From: Oscarella lobularis
Lineage: Eukaryota > Porifera > Homoscleromorpha > Homosclerophorida > Oscarellidae
Direction: 5' to 3'
DNA: 64,000 bases
Assembly (NCBI RefSeq): GCF_947507565.1
Contig: NC_089179.1
Location: forward strand, 2,311,747-2,375,746
Below, piece by piece: positions 34,014 through 45,034 of the stretch (its first letter is position 1; every line of letters starts with the position of its first letter). The notes under the pieces are model-generated. The model did not search any database, was not told where the DNA came from, and saw only the letters and a list, made by a program, of their open reading frames with translations. The position numbers and the translations under genes are program-made.

Positions 34014-34216
34014 CTCGGGCGCTCCCAAAAGGGGCCCGGTTGCTCCAAAAACCGCTTCTTGCACTGCGCGTAGTAGCGAGCGAAGCGTCGCGCGCACGAA
34101 AACGGCGCGAAACGGCGGCGCAGCGACGGTTTCCACGCGACAAAATCGGCAAGATGGCGACGTCCAGGCGCGTTGTCCCGTATTTTCGAAGATTTCCAAG
34201 ATGGCCGTTGGCATTA

Positions 34217-34935
34217 ATTAAGAGAAAAAGGCACTTGAATTTATTATTGACTAGCTAGCTACACGGCGAATTCTTATTGGTCTCTTCGATGTTATCAGCG
34301 TCGTTCTGTTCGTCTTCTTGTCATGCGCAAAAGAAAATATTTCGAGAGAAGATTAAAATCAGTTAAGGACTATTTAAACTCACCTGCCCCTGCAGCCTCC
34401 ACTTGAACCGTGCAAGCGGCTTCGTCTATAGGTAGTATCAATGATAAGTGAAGACCAAAATCAGTTAAGGATTATTTAAAAAATAGATAATTCTTACCAG
34501 GAGGTAAACGATATATTTGAGAAAGAGAAAAATCAAGGCGCCTAAATTTATTATTGACTACCTTGCTACACGGCGAATTCTTACTGATCTCGTCAATGTT
34601 GTCATCTTCGGCTTCTCGATCGACGGTGCGAAGAGCTTCTAGTCCTGCGCGAAAAAAAGTATTTTGAGTTAAGAACGAAATCGGTTTAGAATTATCTAAA
34701 CTCGCCCGCCTCTGCAGCATTGTTTGCTGCCCGTGCTGGTTCTTGAGGCAATATCATCGAATCGACTTAGGGAAGATAAATGTCAAAATGTGTTATTAAT
34801 ATCCAACTTTCTCACGTTCTTCTAAGTTCCTTATTTCTCCTAAAAAAGTATCACAATTTAGTTATATTTACTATAATCACCTGCTCCGTCGTAACGCCAA
34901 GCACGTTCTTCATCGAGTCATCTCTAAAAAGAGTA
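34217..34935 (-). repeat. duplicated exon-bearing block, copy A (broken by Tigger)
   Basis: The sequence 34317-34935 matches 43030-43646 in the same orientation over about 620 bp with small differences. On the minus strand it contains short exon-like pieces with splice-like borders: DDSMKNVLGVTTEQ|GTGATT, ILPQEPARAANNAAEAG, EALRTVDREAEDDNIDEIS and a KNSPCS end. The last module is itself duplicated locally (34217-34320 and 34540-34640). It is either a small repetitive gene or a repeat family with coding ancestry. Confidence 0.55.
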
Positions 34936-35078
34936 CAGTGGAACCTGTTTAATCCGGCCACCCATGGGACGTGACTTTACTGGCCGTAATATTCAGGTGG
35001 TCTCTATAACAAAAAAATTTTTTTGACAAGAACTAGTACTATTAGTGCAGAAGAAAGCAAAGTAGTACAGCAGTAGTT

Positions 35079-36701
35079 CTAGTCATTTTTCTGAAAGTAC
35101 TGATCGATTTTTGCTTGCTTCGTAGATACGATTGACTTCAATTTAGCTTCTTTAATTCTTGTTGAAAGCTCAAACGCAGCTTCAGAAACCTCTTCATTCT
35201 TTCTTTCATTAGCAAACATCTGTAGATTCATTGCAACAAATAAAGCGTGGCCCCATGAATCAATCTGCGACCGTTCGGTTTCATCGTCCTCTTCTTCTTC
35301 CTCAGCATCGCTAACTACTTCCTTTTCTTGCAAAGTAGATCTTTTCCCGAGATTTTCAATTGCCGCGACACGCAACTTTTCTTTCCAGTCGTCTCCCTCG
35401 ATCGTGTAGCATGTTTCAACGTCATCATCAAAAGCAGCATATTCAGCGCCTGAAACGATTTCCGGACTAATCTTGTCAATTAGGCCTTGCAACTCTGATT
35501 CATCATTTTCTGCGTCATCCTCCAAACCTTCAAATGGATCGACGTCTTCCTCCTGTTTAGGAATTGCTCCACTGCTTCTAAAGCAATTCCTTATGGTACT
35601 TCTTTGGACGTCATTCCAAGCTCTCTTCACGAATCTAATAGCTGTCAAAAGGTCTACACTCTTGGCGATTTCGGAGGCAGAAAGAGTTGTTTGGTCGATT
35701 ACAGCAAGAACGTGCTGAAGAAGGAGACGACGATACATAACCTTGAAATTTTTTATTATCCCAGCATCTAAAGGCTGAACTCTGGATGTTGCATTTTTTG
35801 GGAGAAAGATAATTGTGACATTGGACAGCTTTAGAGAAGGATCATGGGTGGGAGCGTTGTCAGCGAGAAGAACGACTTTCTTTCCACATCTTTCCAATTC
35901 TGCATTCCAAGCTGTAAGCATTTTTTTCCAAATGTCTCGTGTCATCCATGCCTTGCTGTTCGAGTAATAGGGAATTCCGCACGGTCTACGAATGTCTCGA
36001 ACGATTTTGAAACATCGTGGCTTCTCGGATCGTCCAATTATTACAGGTGGCAACTTTTCACCTGCGGCACTAGCAAAATGAACGACCGTAATCCTCTCCT
36101 TTGATTGTTTTCCTCCACTGCACTTCTGTTTTTTCTGTCCCAGTGTCTTGTTTGGAAGAGCTCAAAAAAAGCAGGCGGTCTCGTCTACATTCCAAACTTC
36201 GGTGTCGTCACAGCCGAGGAGAAGTTCTGAGAGTCTTTCTTTCCAAGAATCTACTAATTCATCAGGAACAGATGCTGCTTCTCCGCTGATTGTAAACTGA
36301 GCAATTCCGCGGCGCTTTTTGAAGTTTTCCAACCATCCATTAGAGGCTTTGAACTCGGATTCACCCATAGCAACTGCGATTTTCAGCGCCTCGTCTTGTA
36401 ACATCGGCCCAGTCACCGGAACTCCCCTCTGTCTCGCTAACGAGAACCAATTGTAGACAGCGTCGTTTAGGGCGCTCTCACGCTTTCGTTTACGCGAAGA
36501 AGGACAGCATTCTTGAAAATCCTTTACAATAGCGTCTCTGCTTTTCAAGATGCTCTGAATCTGTGTTTTCCCGCAGTCGAAAGCTTTAGCTATTTGTCGC
36601 GAACCGTGATCTGGATGGTGCTTGGCATATTCAAGCACGGAAACTTTTTCTTTCAGGGTCAATTCGACGCGTGCTCGACGTCCTTGGCCTCGTGCTTCCA
36701 T
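35079..36701 (-). pseudogene. pogo/Tigger (CENP-B-like) transposase with one in-frame stop
   Basis: About 541 codons from ATG 36699-36701. N-terminal psq/CENPB_N helix-turn-helix (LTLKEKVSVLEYAKHHP, SRQIAKAFDCGKTQIQSIL), then the CENPB-type second HTH (VPVTGPMLQDEALKIA, NGWLENFKKRRGI), then DDE_1. Catalytic residues are present: VWNVDETACFF, VVLLADNAPTHD and VQPLDAGIIKNFK, with 30 residues between the last two Asp. An acidic C-terminal tail follows (EEEEEDDETERSQ). The only defect seen is TGA at 36162-36164 just after the first Asp, where related proteins usually have Arg; CGA to TGA would explain it. Otherwise full length and in frame. Confidence 0.9.
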
Positions 36702-36724
36702 GTTTGAGTGCGCATGCGGAAATC

Positions 36725-37081
36725 ATGGACGCCTTTGCATATCACTCCTACGTCCGAGGGCATCATGTCTATCAAACCAACTGGGCCCCGATTATCGGAG
36801 AAACTCTGTTTGTGCAAAGGGAGCCTGAAAATCACCACGATCTGCATGCTGTGGCAGTAAGAAAAGGAGACGAAATCGTTGGACACGTGCCACGCGGGAT
36901 TAGTCGTGTAACTGCCTACTTTCTAGCACGAGAAAGCAGTTCTGTAGAGTGCGAAGTTACTGGACCGCGGGTCAACAGGGGAGTCGGACATGGCCTTGAG
37001 GTTCCATGCATGTATCGCTTCTCAGGGAAGAAATCTCACATTAAAAGACTAAAAGAATTGTTATTGTCTAAAACTAAGTAA
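36725..37081 (+). CDS. HIRAN-domain protein within the Tigger element
   Basis: A 118-residue intact frame. I chose ATG 36725 (MDAFAYHSYVRGHHVYQ) because conservation-like sequence starts there; an upstream CTG-type start is unnecessary. Motifs are GETLFVQREPENHHDLHAVA, IVGHVPRGISRVTAYFL and GLEVPCMYRF, matching the small HIRAN proteins abundant in corals, hydra and sponges. HIRAN in HLTF binds DNA 3'-OH ends; for these small proteins no function is known to me. Its ATG is 23 bp from the divergent transposase ATG, inside the same TA-flanked element, so it is probably expressed from a shared promoter and may help transposition or repair. Confidence 0.85.
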   Translation: MDAFAYHSYVRGHHVYQTNWAPIIGETLFVQREPENHHDLHAVAVRKGDEIVGHVPRGISRVTAYFLARESSSVECEVTGPRVNRGVGHGLEVPCMYRFSGKKSHIKRLKELLLSKTK

Positions 37082-37288
37082 TATTGGTGCTATTGGTCGC
37101 TATGCAGAGGTGAAAAATACACAGTGAAAAATTTTGGTGTGGCCGCATTACCGCAATAACCAGGTGGTCGCTATACCGAGAGAGTTTCTGAATAAATTGT
37201 ACTACGATTCGCCGGGACTTGATGCAAGTGGTCGTAATAAACAGGTGGCCGCCCTAACAAGGTGGCCGTTAGGACAGGTTCCACTGTA

Positions 37289-38265
37289 TTAATTACTGGT
37301 ACAGTGCACCCAAGCATAAACTTCCTCACTTTAAAGCGCGCTAGCGCCTTCGTCCAATGTCGTGCGTCATCGGGAATGACATCATTAGAATCCTCTGTCC
37401 CGTAGGATTCCAATGATGTAAGGCGCGTAGGCGTTCGATGAAGGTCACGTGCTGCTACGTAATTGGCTCGTTGCGTATGCGACGGATAGGTTCCCTTCGT
37501 GACGCCCTAGCGCGCTACCACTACTGTGATACCGTTTCTTCGTTTTTTACGTATTACACGGCAGAATAATTTCGTACTTGCTTAGAAAAGAAACGGGCAG
37601 TACCACAGTAAATCGTTCAGCGCGTTTTACTGTCTTTTTTGGTGTGGGACCTTGCGCGCGCTAGCCACGCGCATGACAACGAATAACTTCTAAACTACGC
37701 GAAAAATTAAAAATCGCCTAAACCAAATTTTTTAGCTTTCTTTTTATGTCGTTTCGCGAGGGCGCGGAATCGCGAATTGCCTCGTAGGCTCTAAGAAACG
37801 CCCTGAGCAACGATACTTTACAGCGAAATTGTGGGCAAACGAAAAACCGAACTCAAAATCGCTTCGACCAATATTTAGAAAAGTGTAGGTTGTTGCATTC
37901 CGAAGAAAGAAGTAGAGTAGTTACGTAGGGATTGACGCCAGGAAACGGCGAAAAGTACTTTTGCAATATCGTGAAGGATTACTCTCTATCAGTATGCATG
38001 CGATCGACTGATCCTTCTACCAAATCTTAGAGAAAGGATCGTTTCGCGTAAGCGAAAAGATAGTAAATCTTTCTCATTTTGAATTACGCGGCTAAATCCG
38101 GGGAAGGGTCACGTGGGAACCTTATGCGTTACTTTACGTCGCCCTTCATCGCGAAAGTTCGTGACAGATGTCTATCTTGTGGACAAAAGGCAGACCTCAA
38201 TGCCACGGAATAGAAGATAATTTTACAACAATGGCATAGTCAACGGATTTTCTCTCGACACTGCG
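37289..38265. other. no recognisable gene
   Basis: The first 20 bases continue the block broken by Tigger (TTAATTACTGGTA). The rest has only short frames. No repeat that I can define. Confidence 0.25.
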
Positions 38266-39721
38266 ATGACAGAAGACGATATTGCATGCGCAATACTTGA
38301 GATGTTTCCTACTCTTGGATTACTGCCAGTGCCAAGGTACAAATGATCTATCCCGTTTTGTATGTGTTATGTTTTCCTGCTATAGGTTTGAGTTTGTGCG
38401 GTTAGTTCGGAGCGAAATACATCCTGCACGGGTTACAGCAGAACCTGTTTGGACGGGGGGTTCCTTAATTAAGCACATCGTTGGCCAGGGTCAGGTTTAC
38501 GTTCGCGCGTTGCACGAGCTACAATCACAAGTTACAGGTTGACTCTGTCCAATAATACACTTTTTATTTTGAAAAATTAATTGAACTTCTGTGCAGATGA
38601 GTCACGCTATAGTGGTTGAAGACGACGAAACTGCTCCAGGGGTAAGACAGTCGTCGTTTACACACCCTCCTCACAAACTGCTTTTAGGAAGAGTCCAGTG
38701 TGCATCAGTCTGCTACGCGATCATCTGACATTCCGCGTGACGCGACTTCTAGAACGCGTACTCTGTCACATCGGCCAGCTGCGGCCATACCTCCCTTGTC
38801 AACGCCTAGAACGCCTAGAACGCCTAGAACGCCTCTTTCACACCAGGATGGGCGTACGTCCGCTCAGTCATCCGTTCCCACAACAACTGACGTTCGACAG
38901 CAATCACTGGAGGATGAGCACGACGTTAGCTACTAATTTGGCGAAGTTATACAATTTTCCGCTAAGACGTCCTCTTTATAAATAGGCGATGGTTGAAGAG
39001 CTGACTGCCATTTTTGGCGAACCACGACCATCTCCTAGTGCTGTGCGACAGCTGGTACGAAGCTGCCAGTGGAACATTAACGAAGCAGCCAATGTGTACT
39101 TTCTTGGTAAAACAAAAACGCACGCGTCGGACGCAGAGGAGTCGACGGTAGAACAGCAGGGCAGGGGACTTGAGCTGTTCATCAATACTTGCCTCGATGA
39201 CACTTTGCCGTGGGCTCCTCTCAATGTCGACCGTCACGAGCCCATATTTCCCCAAGCCATGACTCTGTACAAGCGTCCGAACTTTGATTTCGGCGAAGGC
39301 TGAACGTGTCCTTTGCAGACGACGTTATTTATATCGGTTTGATACGTCCCATTGAAGAGCAGTCGTCTCAAGAAATAAGGGCCTACGAGTATTTTCTGCA
39401 ATTCGTTCGCAATTTCAGCAAGGACTACGGTAAGACAAAAACACGAATAACTGCTAATCACGCAACTTCCTTTCTTTAGAGGATAAGGCAAACTTTGGGC
39501 GCTGGATGAGGTTCTGGACGGGCATATTGTGCATGCCTACAGTTAACAAGTCCTTGGAGATCGGATACCAACTGAGCGAGGAAACTGGTCAGGGAGGATT
39601 GTTCATTGCGCAAACGTGTTTCAAGCGCCTTCTTCTGCCACTGGTACACAAGTCTTTTGATGAGTTTGAAAAAGCAGGTCGTCTAAGCATTTCAGACGGT
39701 ATGGGGTACGGGCTGTACTAA
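38266..39721 (+). CDS. G2E3-like HECT ubiquitin ligase family member, shortened
   Basis: Seven exons with 44-66-nt GT-AG introns: 38266-38336, 38386-38530, 38597-38641, 38688-38924, 38986-39274 (or longer), 39319-39429 and 39480-39721. The N-terminus (AILEMFPTLG, FEFVRLVRSE, LIKHIVGQGQVYVRAL) matches the domain that opens G2E3-like HECT proteins in corals and fish. A Pro/Ser/Thr linker has a three-fold TPR repeat, followed by a UBA-like helix set (VRQLVRSCQWNINEAANVYF). The HECT part starts LNVDRHEPIF, AMTLYKRPNFDF and ends MRFWTGILCMP, IAQTCFKRLLLP (catalytic Cys expected in TCF). About 200 residues of the HECT N-lobe, including GGPRREF, are missing. Near 39298 either a short intron or a one-base loss occurs. 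Likely inactive as a ligase. Confidence 0.6.
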
Positions 39722-39974
39722 TTTGATATTTTTCAATGAGTGAGTCAAAACAAAAAAGGTTTTTTGGCGCAAGGTTTTCACTAGCGTATTTTCATCGTTT
39801 GATTGAAGTGATTTTAATAGCAGCGCTCCCTTTTTACGGCTTGTTTTGCCTACGAGCGCTCAAACCTTTAGGGACAAATAAAGTAATAAGCAATAAAATA
39901 TATCTTCTCAAGCACACACACATTAACAGACGGGCTCGTGGCGAGAGTTTCTTGGAGAGTTCGAGGTTTGCTGT

Positions 39975-40205
39975 CACCCATCAGCTTCCGACGATCTCAA
40001 CGATTTGCAGCACCTGAGCAATCTGCCAATGGACTAATTTTCCGCTCCCGTCTCTTCCATCGGTGAAATTCCTGGTTATCTAACCTAACATTTGCTGATT
40101 GTCTTCATCGCCCAATCGGCCAATCCGGTCAATCGTAGATTCGACGGCGAGGCGCATGTCACTGAAAGGTCTGAGGACCTCGTCAACGATCCTGCTAGTC
40201 AAGAG
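39975..40205 (-). pseudogene. short coding remnant, unknown
   Basis: The minus strand reads LTSRIVDEVLRPFSDMRLAV, STIDRIGRLGDEDNQQML, a TAG, then RNFTDGRDGSGKLVHWQIAQ and VLQIVEIVGS in the same frame. This looks like a helical protein interrupted by one stop, or two exons. No family is recognised. Confidence 0.35.
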
Positions 40206-40259
40206 GAACTAGAAAGAAGAGAGATTATTTAAACGTCGCGTTTCGTAAATGTTGTTCGA

Positions 40260-41240
40260 TTCCACTCCGTCTCTTAAGTGAAGATCCCTACTACGTCAAC
40301 GCTTGGAAGTTGTTCTTGTTGATTCCCCAGTTTGTGTTGCAAAATCTTGGGCGATGGGGATCATCAGAAGAAAAGAGAGGCAAAAACTTTCATCGTCGAT
40401 TTCAAGAAAAGAAATGGAGGGTCCTATACGAGTCGTCTTCTCAGCGTCGAAAGAATAGCTTAAAGGAGCATCACTTTCGTCACAATGAGCAGAATGCACT
40501 TCCCACCGAAATCGCCAAGGCAGTGAAATCCAAAGTGAAATTTATCGAACTTTCTCTAACAGCGAATCTGCTGACATCGTCTGGCATTGCTCCATCAAAC
40601 GGAGAAACTTTCTCCAGCTGAAGTCAAAGCATCCACGGTCCGGTTCATGTCTGCAGCTATTCCACCAGGGAGCAACGGGTTCTAGTCGACGTGCAAACTT
40701 TGCAGAACGCTTTGCGCCGTTGCCCTAAAGGCTTTGGAGGCAGTATTGATGGGTTGCGTTTTGGGCATCACGAAATTTTCTTTGATGGACATGAAACGGC
40801 GTCTTTGCTTCGGGATTTCTGCAACAACTTTCTCGCTGGTCGACTACACCATCTTCTGTGGCGACGGTCCTCGCCGGGACAAAGCTTATCGCTCTCCGTA
40901 AAGCAAACGACGACGTTCGATCAATTGCAGTAGGAAATTGTCTTCGGCGTTTGACGGCAGAAGCTGCTTGCTCTCTACTCGAACCGAAAATCGAATCATT
41001 CCTTTCACCGCGCCAGTTTGGCGTCTGCACTCCCGGTGGTGCCCATCTCATGATCCACCTTATTCAGTTCGTCTTCCGCGACCATCCGGACTAGATACTT
41101 CTAAAGAGAGACAGAAAGGATGCATTCAATTCGGTGTCTAGAAAGGATCTGCTACACAACGTTCGGGATCATTTTTCAAGTTGCTTGCCTTCTTTTCTAA
41201 ATGCTACATCCTTACACTAGTTTCGAATACTTTTGAGAAA
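40260..41240 (+). pseudogene. non-LTR retrotransposon reverse transcriptase remnant
   Basis: Pieces in the order of a non-LTR RT protein: LFLLIPQFVLQNLGRWG, AKAVKSKVKFIEL, LTSSGIAPSN, GFGGSIDGLRFGH, then in another frame LIALRKANDDVRSIAVGNCL and GVCTPGGAHLMIHLIQ, and after a TAG LKRDRKDAFNSVSRKDLL, the RT motif with its first catalytic Asp. At least three frame breaks or stops. The YxDD box is not found. It is similar in style to the 3' remnant at 25.5 kb, with which it overlaps little, so both may derive from one family. Confidence 0.65.
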
Positions 41241-43029
41241 CTACGCTTGCGCACTTGTGTACTTCTTCAGACCTGCAGTTAGTTAGTTAGGACAACCAAC
41301 CTGAAAACGACTGTAGCGGCACAGCAGATACTTAGCTCTACACTATGTACGGGAAGTATGTACAGGTATGATTAAACAGTATGAGTCATAAACGTTACTC
41401 ATCCACGTGCAAATTAATAATGTCAATATGTGACCAAGGTGAATAAGTAATATTATGACCTTAGGGTACGTAAGGTAAACATAAATATGAATTTTTTTGA
41501 ATCTAAAATATTTTACCATACGGCAAAAAATGGGAGGCTGCGCATGATAGCCAACATCGGGTCTGTGATGGTCGGGGTTTAACCCCGCGAACACACCACT
41601 GGTTTGTCCTGAGTACGGTCCCAAAGAAAAACCTTTTTTGCCCAACATCACCTTATGAGAGCCCTTGTTCCCACCCATAAGGTAAGATATATCATGCATT
41701 CTTTAGAACCATTAATGGAATGTTAGGGTCCAATCCCGACAGGGTCATTATTCTCAAGTTTATGTTTGAGATACTGAGGGGATGCTCAAGCACCCGTACC
41801 CCCATTTAGATGCGGCACTGGCCGGATTCTGGCAGTCGGGAACTTTCAGCGCGCAGTAGGGCTTTGGCCCAAAATCGTTTTTAGATTTGCTTGCTTTTCG
41901 TCATTATGTCATTAGGAAAAAAACGCGTCAAACTGTTTACTACATGGGAGTGCCAAAATCGTCTCCGAAGATTTCCCAACGGGTCCTTCAAATTCGGGCG
42001 AAGAGAGACGCCTCGGTTGACCCGCTGGCTCAATGAACTTAACAAAATCAAGCTGTGTCGAAGAAGAAAACGACGAAGCCGCCTATACCTGCGGATACCA
42101 TCAAGCTGGCGGCGAAAATGCAGTTTCGTCGTTGCCTTCGTCTCAAGCACAAGCGCCCGCCGCGCCGGTACCAGTTGTGCCCGAATCCATCGCGCCTGCA
42201 GCCGCGCTCGCCGAGACCGCACCGACTGTTCCCGCATCCACTGTGCTCGCATCGACCCTGCCCGCGCATGTAAATTGGCGTATCAAAACTAAACTACTAA
42301 ACATCATCCCGCTAGTAGCCTACATTTATTGTTTTCAGAAGTGCAATCCTCGTCGCAGACTCACAGTCGTAGAAGCAGGAGCCCTACAATTTAGCTCTAA
42401 AGTATAATGATCATTGCTGAGTGCGATTCCCAGAGCTTACGCTACAATTCGCAAATCGGCGCCCTTGCAAAATTACATGAAATATATAGCTAACAACTTC
42501 GGTTGAGACAATTTTAAATCTTTTGCTTGGTTCTTTTGCTTATATCGAGTCTTTTTCCATCCCTATATCAACCTTTTTCCAAAGGAAAATTTTTTACTCT
42601 TGTTTGAAGACATTTTTTTTCTTGAAAGCTGTCTCAAATTGTTCATTTTTATTTTGTGCCTTTGCTTCTTCGAAAACAGAGGGAAGTTTTACGTTCCGGA
42701 TAAGGCCGGTAATGCCAGCCCGTCCCGGAGAATGCTTGTCAGTTACCGATGAAGTTCAACAGATGGAGATTTCGAGGGCGAAAGGCACGAACTGTGAAAA
42801 ATCGTAATCAACTTTCTGAAGCGGGTTTGTTCATAGCGTCGTCGTTTTTAGATATCGATCGGGTGATAAGATGAGGAAGAATGACGACGCGACAAGGGGA
42901 GTGCCTTCGGGGAGACAAGGGCCTCGAGAGAGTTAGGAAAGGACTTCCGCATCATCTCGAAACGCTGTGATGTTTTCATCACGGTACACTAACAAGAAAG
43001 GAAAGCTGTCGGAGAATGGGAAAACCCTT
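41241..43029. other. mostly unassigned; one Ala/Pro-rich frame
   Basis: The stretch 41881-42407 is open in all plus frames. One reads as an acidic then Ala/Pro/Val-rich protein (SCVEEENDEAAYTCGYHQ, then VPVVPESIAPAAALAETAPT); another is basic. Composition alone can produce this. The remaining DNA is AT-rich without features. Confidence 0.25.
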
Positions 43030-43646
43030 TTTCAAAAGAAAATATTTTGAGTGAAGATCAAAATCAGTTCAGAATTAATTAAACTCACCTGCCACTGCAG
43101 CCTCCACTTGAACCGGGCGAGCGGCTTTGCCTATAGGTAGTATCATTGATAAATGAAATGAAGACCAAAATCAGTAAAGGATTATTTAAAAATCATCTTT
43201 CTTACCAGGAGGTAAACGATATATTTCAGCAACTAAGAGAAAAAACGAGGCGCTTAAATTTATTATTGACTGCCTTGCTACACGGCGAATTCTTACTGGT
43301 CTCGTGGATGTTGTCATCTTCGGCTTCTCGAACGACGGGGCGAGCTAGTCATGCGCAAAAAATAATTTGTGTTAAGATCAAAATCGGTTTAGAATTATCT
43401 AAACTCACCCGCCCCCGCAGCATTGTTTGCTGCCTGTGCCGGTTCTTGAGCCAATATCGAATCGACTTAGGGAAGATGAACGTCAATATGTATTATTAAT
43501 ATCCAACTTGCTCACGTTCTTCTCAGTTCACTATTTCTCCTACCAAAAATATCACTAAAATCAACTTAGTTATATTTACTCTCATCCATTTGCGCCGTCG
43601 TAACGCCACGCACGTTCTTCATCGAGTCGTCTCTAAGAAAAGAGTA
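43030..43646 (-). repeat. duplicated exon-bearing block, copy B (unoccupied Tigger site)
   Basis: Second copy of 34317-34935. Minus-strand exon-like pieces are retained: DSMKNVRGVTTAQ, ILAQEPAQAANNAAGAG, REAEDDNIHETSKNSPCS. The TA at 43645-43646 followed by TTAATTACTGGTA is the position where Tigger sits in copy A. Confidence 0.65.
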
Positions 43647-43659
43647 TTAATTACTGGTA

Positions 43660-44274
43660 AAAGTCTCCAAAAATTTACACGATGATGTAACAACACGATC
43701 AATTTTTCATCAAATTCGCGTCGCTCTTCATTGAACGTCTCCAAAAATTAGCCCGACAAAAACGGCATACATGATCTTTACCGACAATGTGTCGAATTTT
43801 CTTCCGCCAGACGTCTTTCTTCACCAAATCGTCTCTAATTTTCGAGCACTAGTTAAACGTCTCCAAAAATTAACGCGACAAGAAACATTATTCATGATGC
43901 TACCGATAGTGTGTCCAGTAAACCGCCTACGGTGACGTATAAGAGTGGCCGGGCACTAGAAGATGAAAAAGATTTGTCGACTCGTTCCGGGAAACGAATA
44001 GGCTATTCGATCGCCCCGAGAGCGAGGACCGGAAGCCGGATGCAGGAGTCCGCGACGCACGTGACGGGTCGAATCTCGGTGGTGTATCAGCGCTTTTTCC
44101 TTTTTTAATTTCTTTTTTTGCTAAGAGCACCTTTTTCGATTTTGGTTCCCGACGTCGATAACAGTGATCTACGAACGTTTCTCCTGATAATTTTCTTCTT
44201 TTAGGCAACTGGACGTTAAATCCTGCATACCGATGTTACATCCTTGGTTCTAGATCAAGGCACAAATCGCTGCA
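43660..44274. other. short dispersed motif repeats, no gene
   Basis: Three copies of ACGTCTCCAAAAATTA or a close variant occur near 43668, 43736 and 43858, two of them followed by CGACAA. A 65-codon plus frame after 43911 has no motif. Confidence 0.3.
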
Positions 44275-45034
44275 GTGCTTTATGAAAGTGAGGCCAAGAG
44301 ACCCTGCAGAAGACAGTCGCCTACTTCTTCTCATACTGAACAGTCAGAGATAGTGACATCACCACAAACATTTCAGTTGCCCGAACCACCACACGTCCTG
44401 TTGCAAAACATTTTTATGGCTGCTCGTACGACCATGTCAACACGTCATGCCAAACGTGTCCACGGGGCTAAGCTGTCATCTGCCGTTAGGAAAAGTGAGG
44501 GCAATATATATGCATGTCTACATTTACTTTCGTAAGGTTCTTGTAAAATACCGTACCGCTCTGGCGTTCGCGCCTTTAATTACGTGCACCTTTTCTTGTA
44601 GCGATTTCAGAGGACTGACATCTATTGACGTTTTGTCGCACTCACATCAGAGGAAGTGGCCATCTCCGGACGAAGAAAAAGCCTCTACGTCCTCGTCGAA
44701 GTATACTTCCAATAACTCGCCGATAACTTCACGCGCGGTGAGGCAGCTGGTACCGAAAGGCAATTTCTTTTTCTGCATAAAAAGCGTCGCAAACTCCTTC
44801 TGATAGAGTACGCAGGCCTATACGCCCGTGCCGAGCACGAGAAGCGCAGCTGAGGCTGTTTCATGCCCGCGAGTGCAATAGTGCACCACAGGCACGACAG
44901 GTACCCGGGGCAGACTGGAAGCTGATTCGAACGAAGCGGACGAAAAAAGAGAAGAGGCAGAAAGAGGCAAGTACGAGGCAGCTGGCTTACCACTCACTGC
45001 AAGACGCATTAAAAATACGTTCCCAGTATTCGTG
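44275..45034 (+). CDS. probable multi-exon gene, unknown
   Basis: The frame from 44275 (RQSPTSSHTEQSEIVTSPQT, then HVLLQNIFMAARTTMSTRHA) ends at AGGAAAA|GTGAGG. A T-rich stretch and TTGTAG (44601) precede a second frame with IDVLSHSHQRKWPSPDEEK. A third open frame (44809-45034) is charged and helical (REAQLRLFHARECNSAPQAR, TKKEKRQKEASTRQLAYH). The phases of the first junction do not match by one base. A regulatory protein with a coiled-coil tail is possible. No family is recognised. Confidence 0.35.

Larger units (their letters stand above)
34936..37286. mobile_element. complete pogo/Tigger element carrying a HIRAN gene
   Basis: Ends are inverted CAGTGGAACCTGT (34936) and ACAGGTTCCACTG (to 37286), flanked by TA (34934-34935 and 37287-37288). 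Subterminal GGCCACC and GGTGGTC motifs recur at both ends. The related block at 43.0-43.65 kb shows the unoccupied site (AGAGTATTAATTACTGG), which fixes both borders exactly. Inside are a transposase on the minus strand and a HIRAN-domain gene on the plus strand, starting back to back. Confidence 0.92.

Noticed and set aside
37439-38170. A possible large inverted repeat with GGTTCCC and CACGTG motifs
   Set aside because: Only short words match, and they do not align over a longer stretch.
43966-44085. tRNA- or SINE-like stretch (a GAGTGGCC box and GGGTCGAATCTCG)
   Set aside because: Only weak A- and B-box resemblance, no acceptor stem or cloverleaf could be drawn.
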